14,813 nucleotides of DNA from Ruminococcus sp. (GTDB taxonomy: Bacteria; Bacillota; Clostridia; Oscillospirales; Ruminococcaceae), in NCBI GenBank assembly GCA_023667165.1, contig JAMPAO010000067.1:1-14813 (forward strand), in the 5' to 3' direction. A model generated the notes under the pieces. That model was given only the letters and a program-made list of their open reading frames with translations. It searched no databases and was not told where the DNA came from. Made by a program: the position numbers and the translations under genes. How positions within the stretch are numbered: the stretch's first letter is position 1; each line of letters opens with the position of its first letter. Shown one piece after another: positions 14,775-14,813 of the stretch.

Positions 14775-14794
14775 CATATCTTCGGACTTGTCAA
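14766..14794 (-). promoter_or_regulatory. Consensus sigma-A promoter of the tpiA operon
   Basis: On the minus strand TTGACA (14794-14789) and TATAAT (14771-14766) are 17 nt apart, an exact consensus. Transcription would start near 14759, about 53 nt before the tpiA ATG. Confidence 0.9.
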
Positions 14795-14813
14795 TATTTT
14801 TCCTTAATCGGAT

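Overview
The window looks like a piece of a Clostridia chromosome of moderate GC content, probably a Ruminococcus/Oscillospiraceae-type anaerobe. The support is indirect: strong GGAGG ribosome binding sites, some TTG starts, near-consensus sigma-A promoters, AT-rich intergenic DNA, and a biotin-dependent carboxyltransferase set without an ATP-driven carboxylase. I see no insertion sequences, phage genes, CRISPR arrays, tRNA or rRNA. The genus is inference.

Left part (about 1-7400, all minus strand): a run of five genes read leftwards. A cysteine-synthase-family PLP enzyme overlaps a radical-SAM protein of the PflX type (COG1313), followed by the RNA-binding protein Tex, then an unusual methionyl-tRNA synthetase, then a membrane protein with a lysine/glutamate-rich cytoplasmic tail that runs off the window edge. 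The first three look like one operon behind two tandem promoters. metG has its own promoter and 5' leader, and the last two genes both appear to start at TTG.

Centre (about 7400-11220): an AT-rich divergent intergenic region of roughly 600 bp carries promoters for both directions. It is followed on the plus strand by a three-gene operon: an acyl-CoA-type carboxyltransferase subunit, a small biotin carrier protein, and an OadA/PycB/5S-type carboxyltransferase subunit. This matches the subunit set of the propionibacterial transcarboxylase (12S, 1.3S, 5S). No biotin carboxylase and no membrane decarboxylase beta subunit are present here, so the simplest reading is ATP-independent carboxyl transfer between oxaloacetate/pyruvate and an acyl-CoA or related acceptor. 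The 12S-like subunit has lost several family signatures, so its substrate is open. A bidirectional terminator ends the operon.

Right part (about 11220-14813, minus strand): a glycolytic operon tpiA - small membrane protein - gpmI is driven by a perfect-consensus promoter with a 16-bp palindrome on its -10 box, and ends in an intrinsic terminator. A GNAT acetyltransferase gene follows, convergent with the carboxyltransferase operon. The triose-phosphate isomerase and phosphoglycerate mutase act in lower glycolysis, and the carboxyltransferase operon would act at the pyruvate/oxaloacetate node just below it, so the region is weighted towards central carbon metabolism.

The points most worth follow-up are the transcarboxylase-like operon with its divergent acyl-CoA subunit, the MetRS with an altered KMSKS loop and an insertion, the operator-like inverted repeats on the cysteine-synthase and tpiA promoters, and the frame-compensated repeat copy in the left-edge gene.
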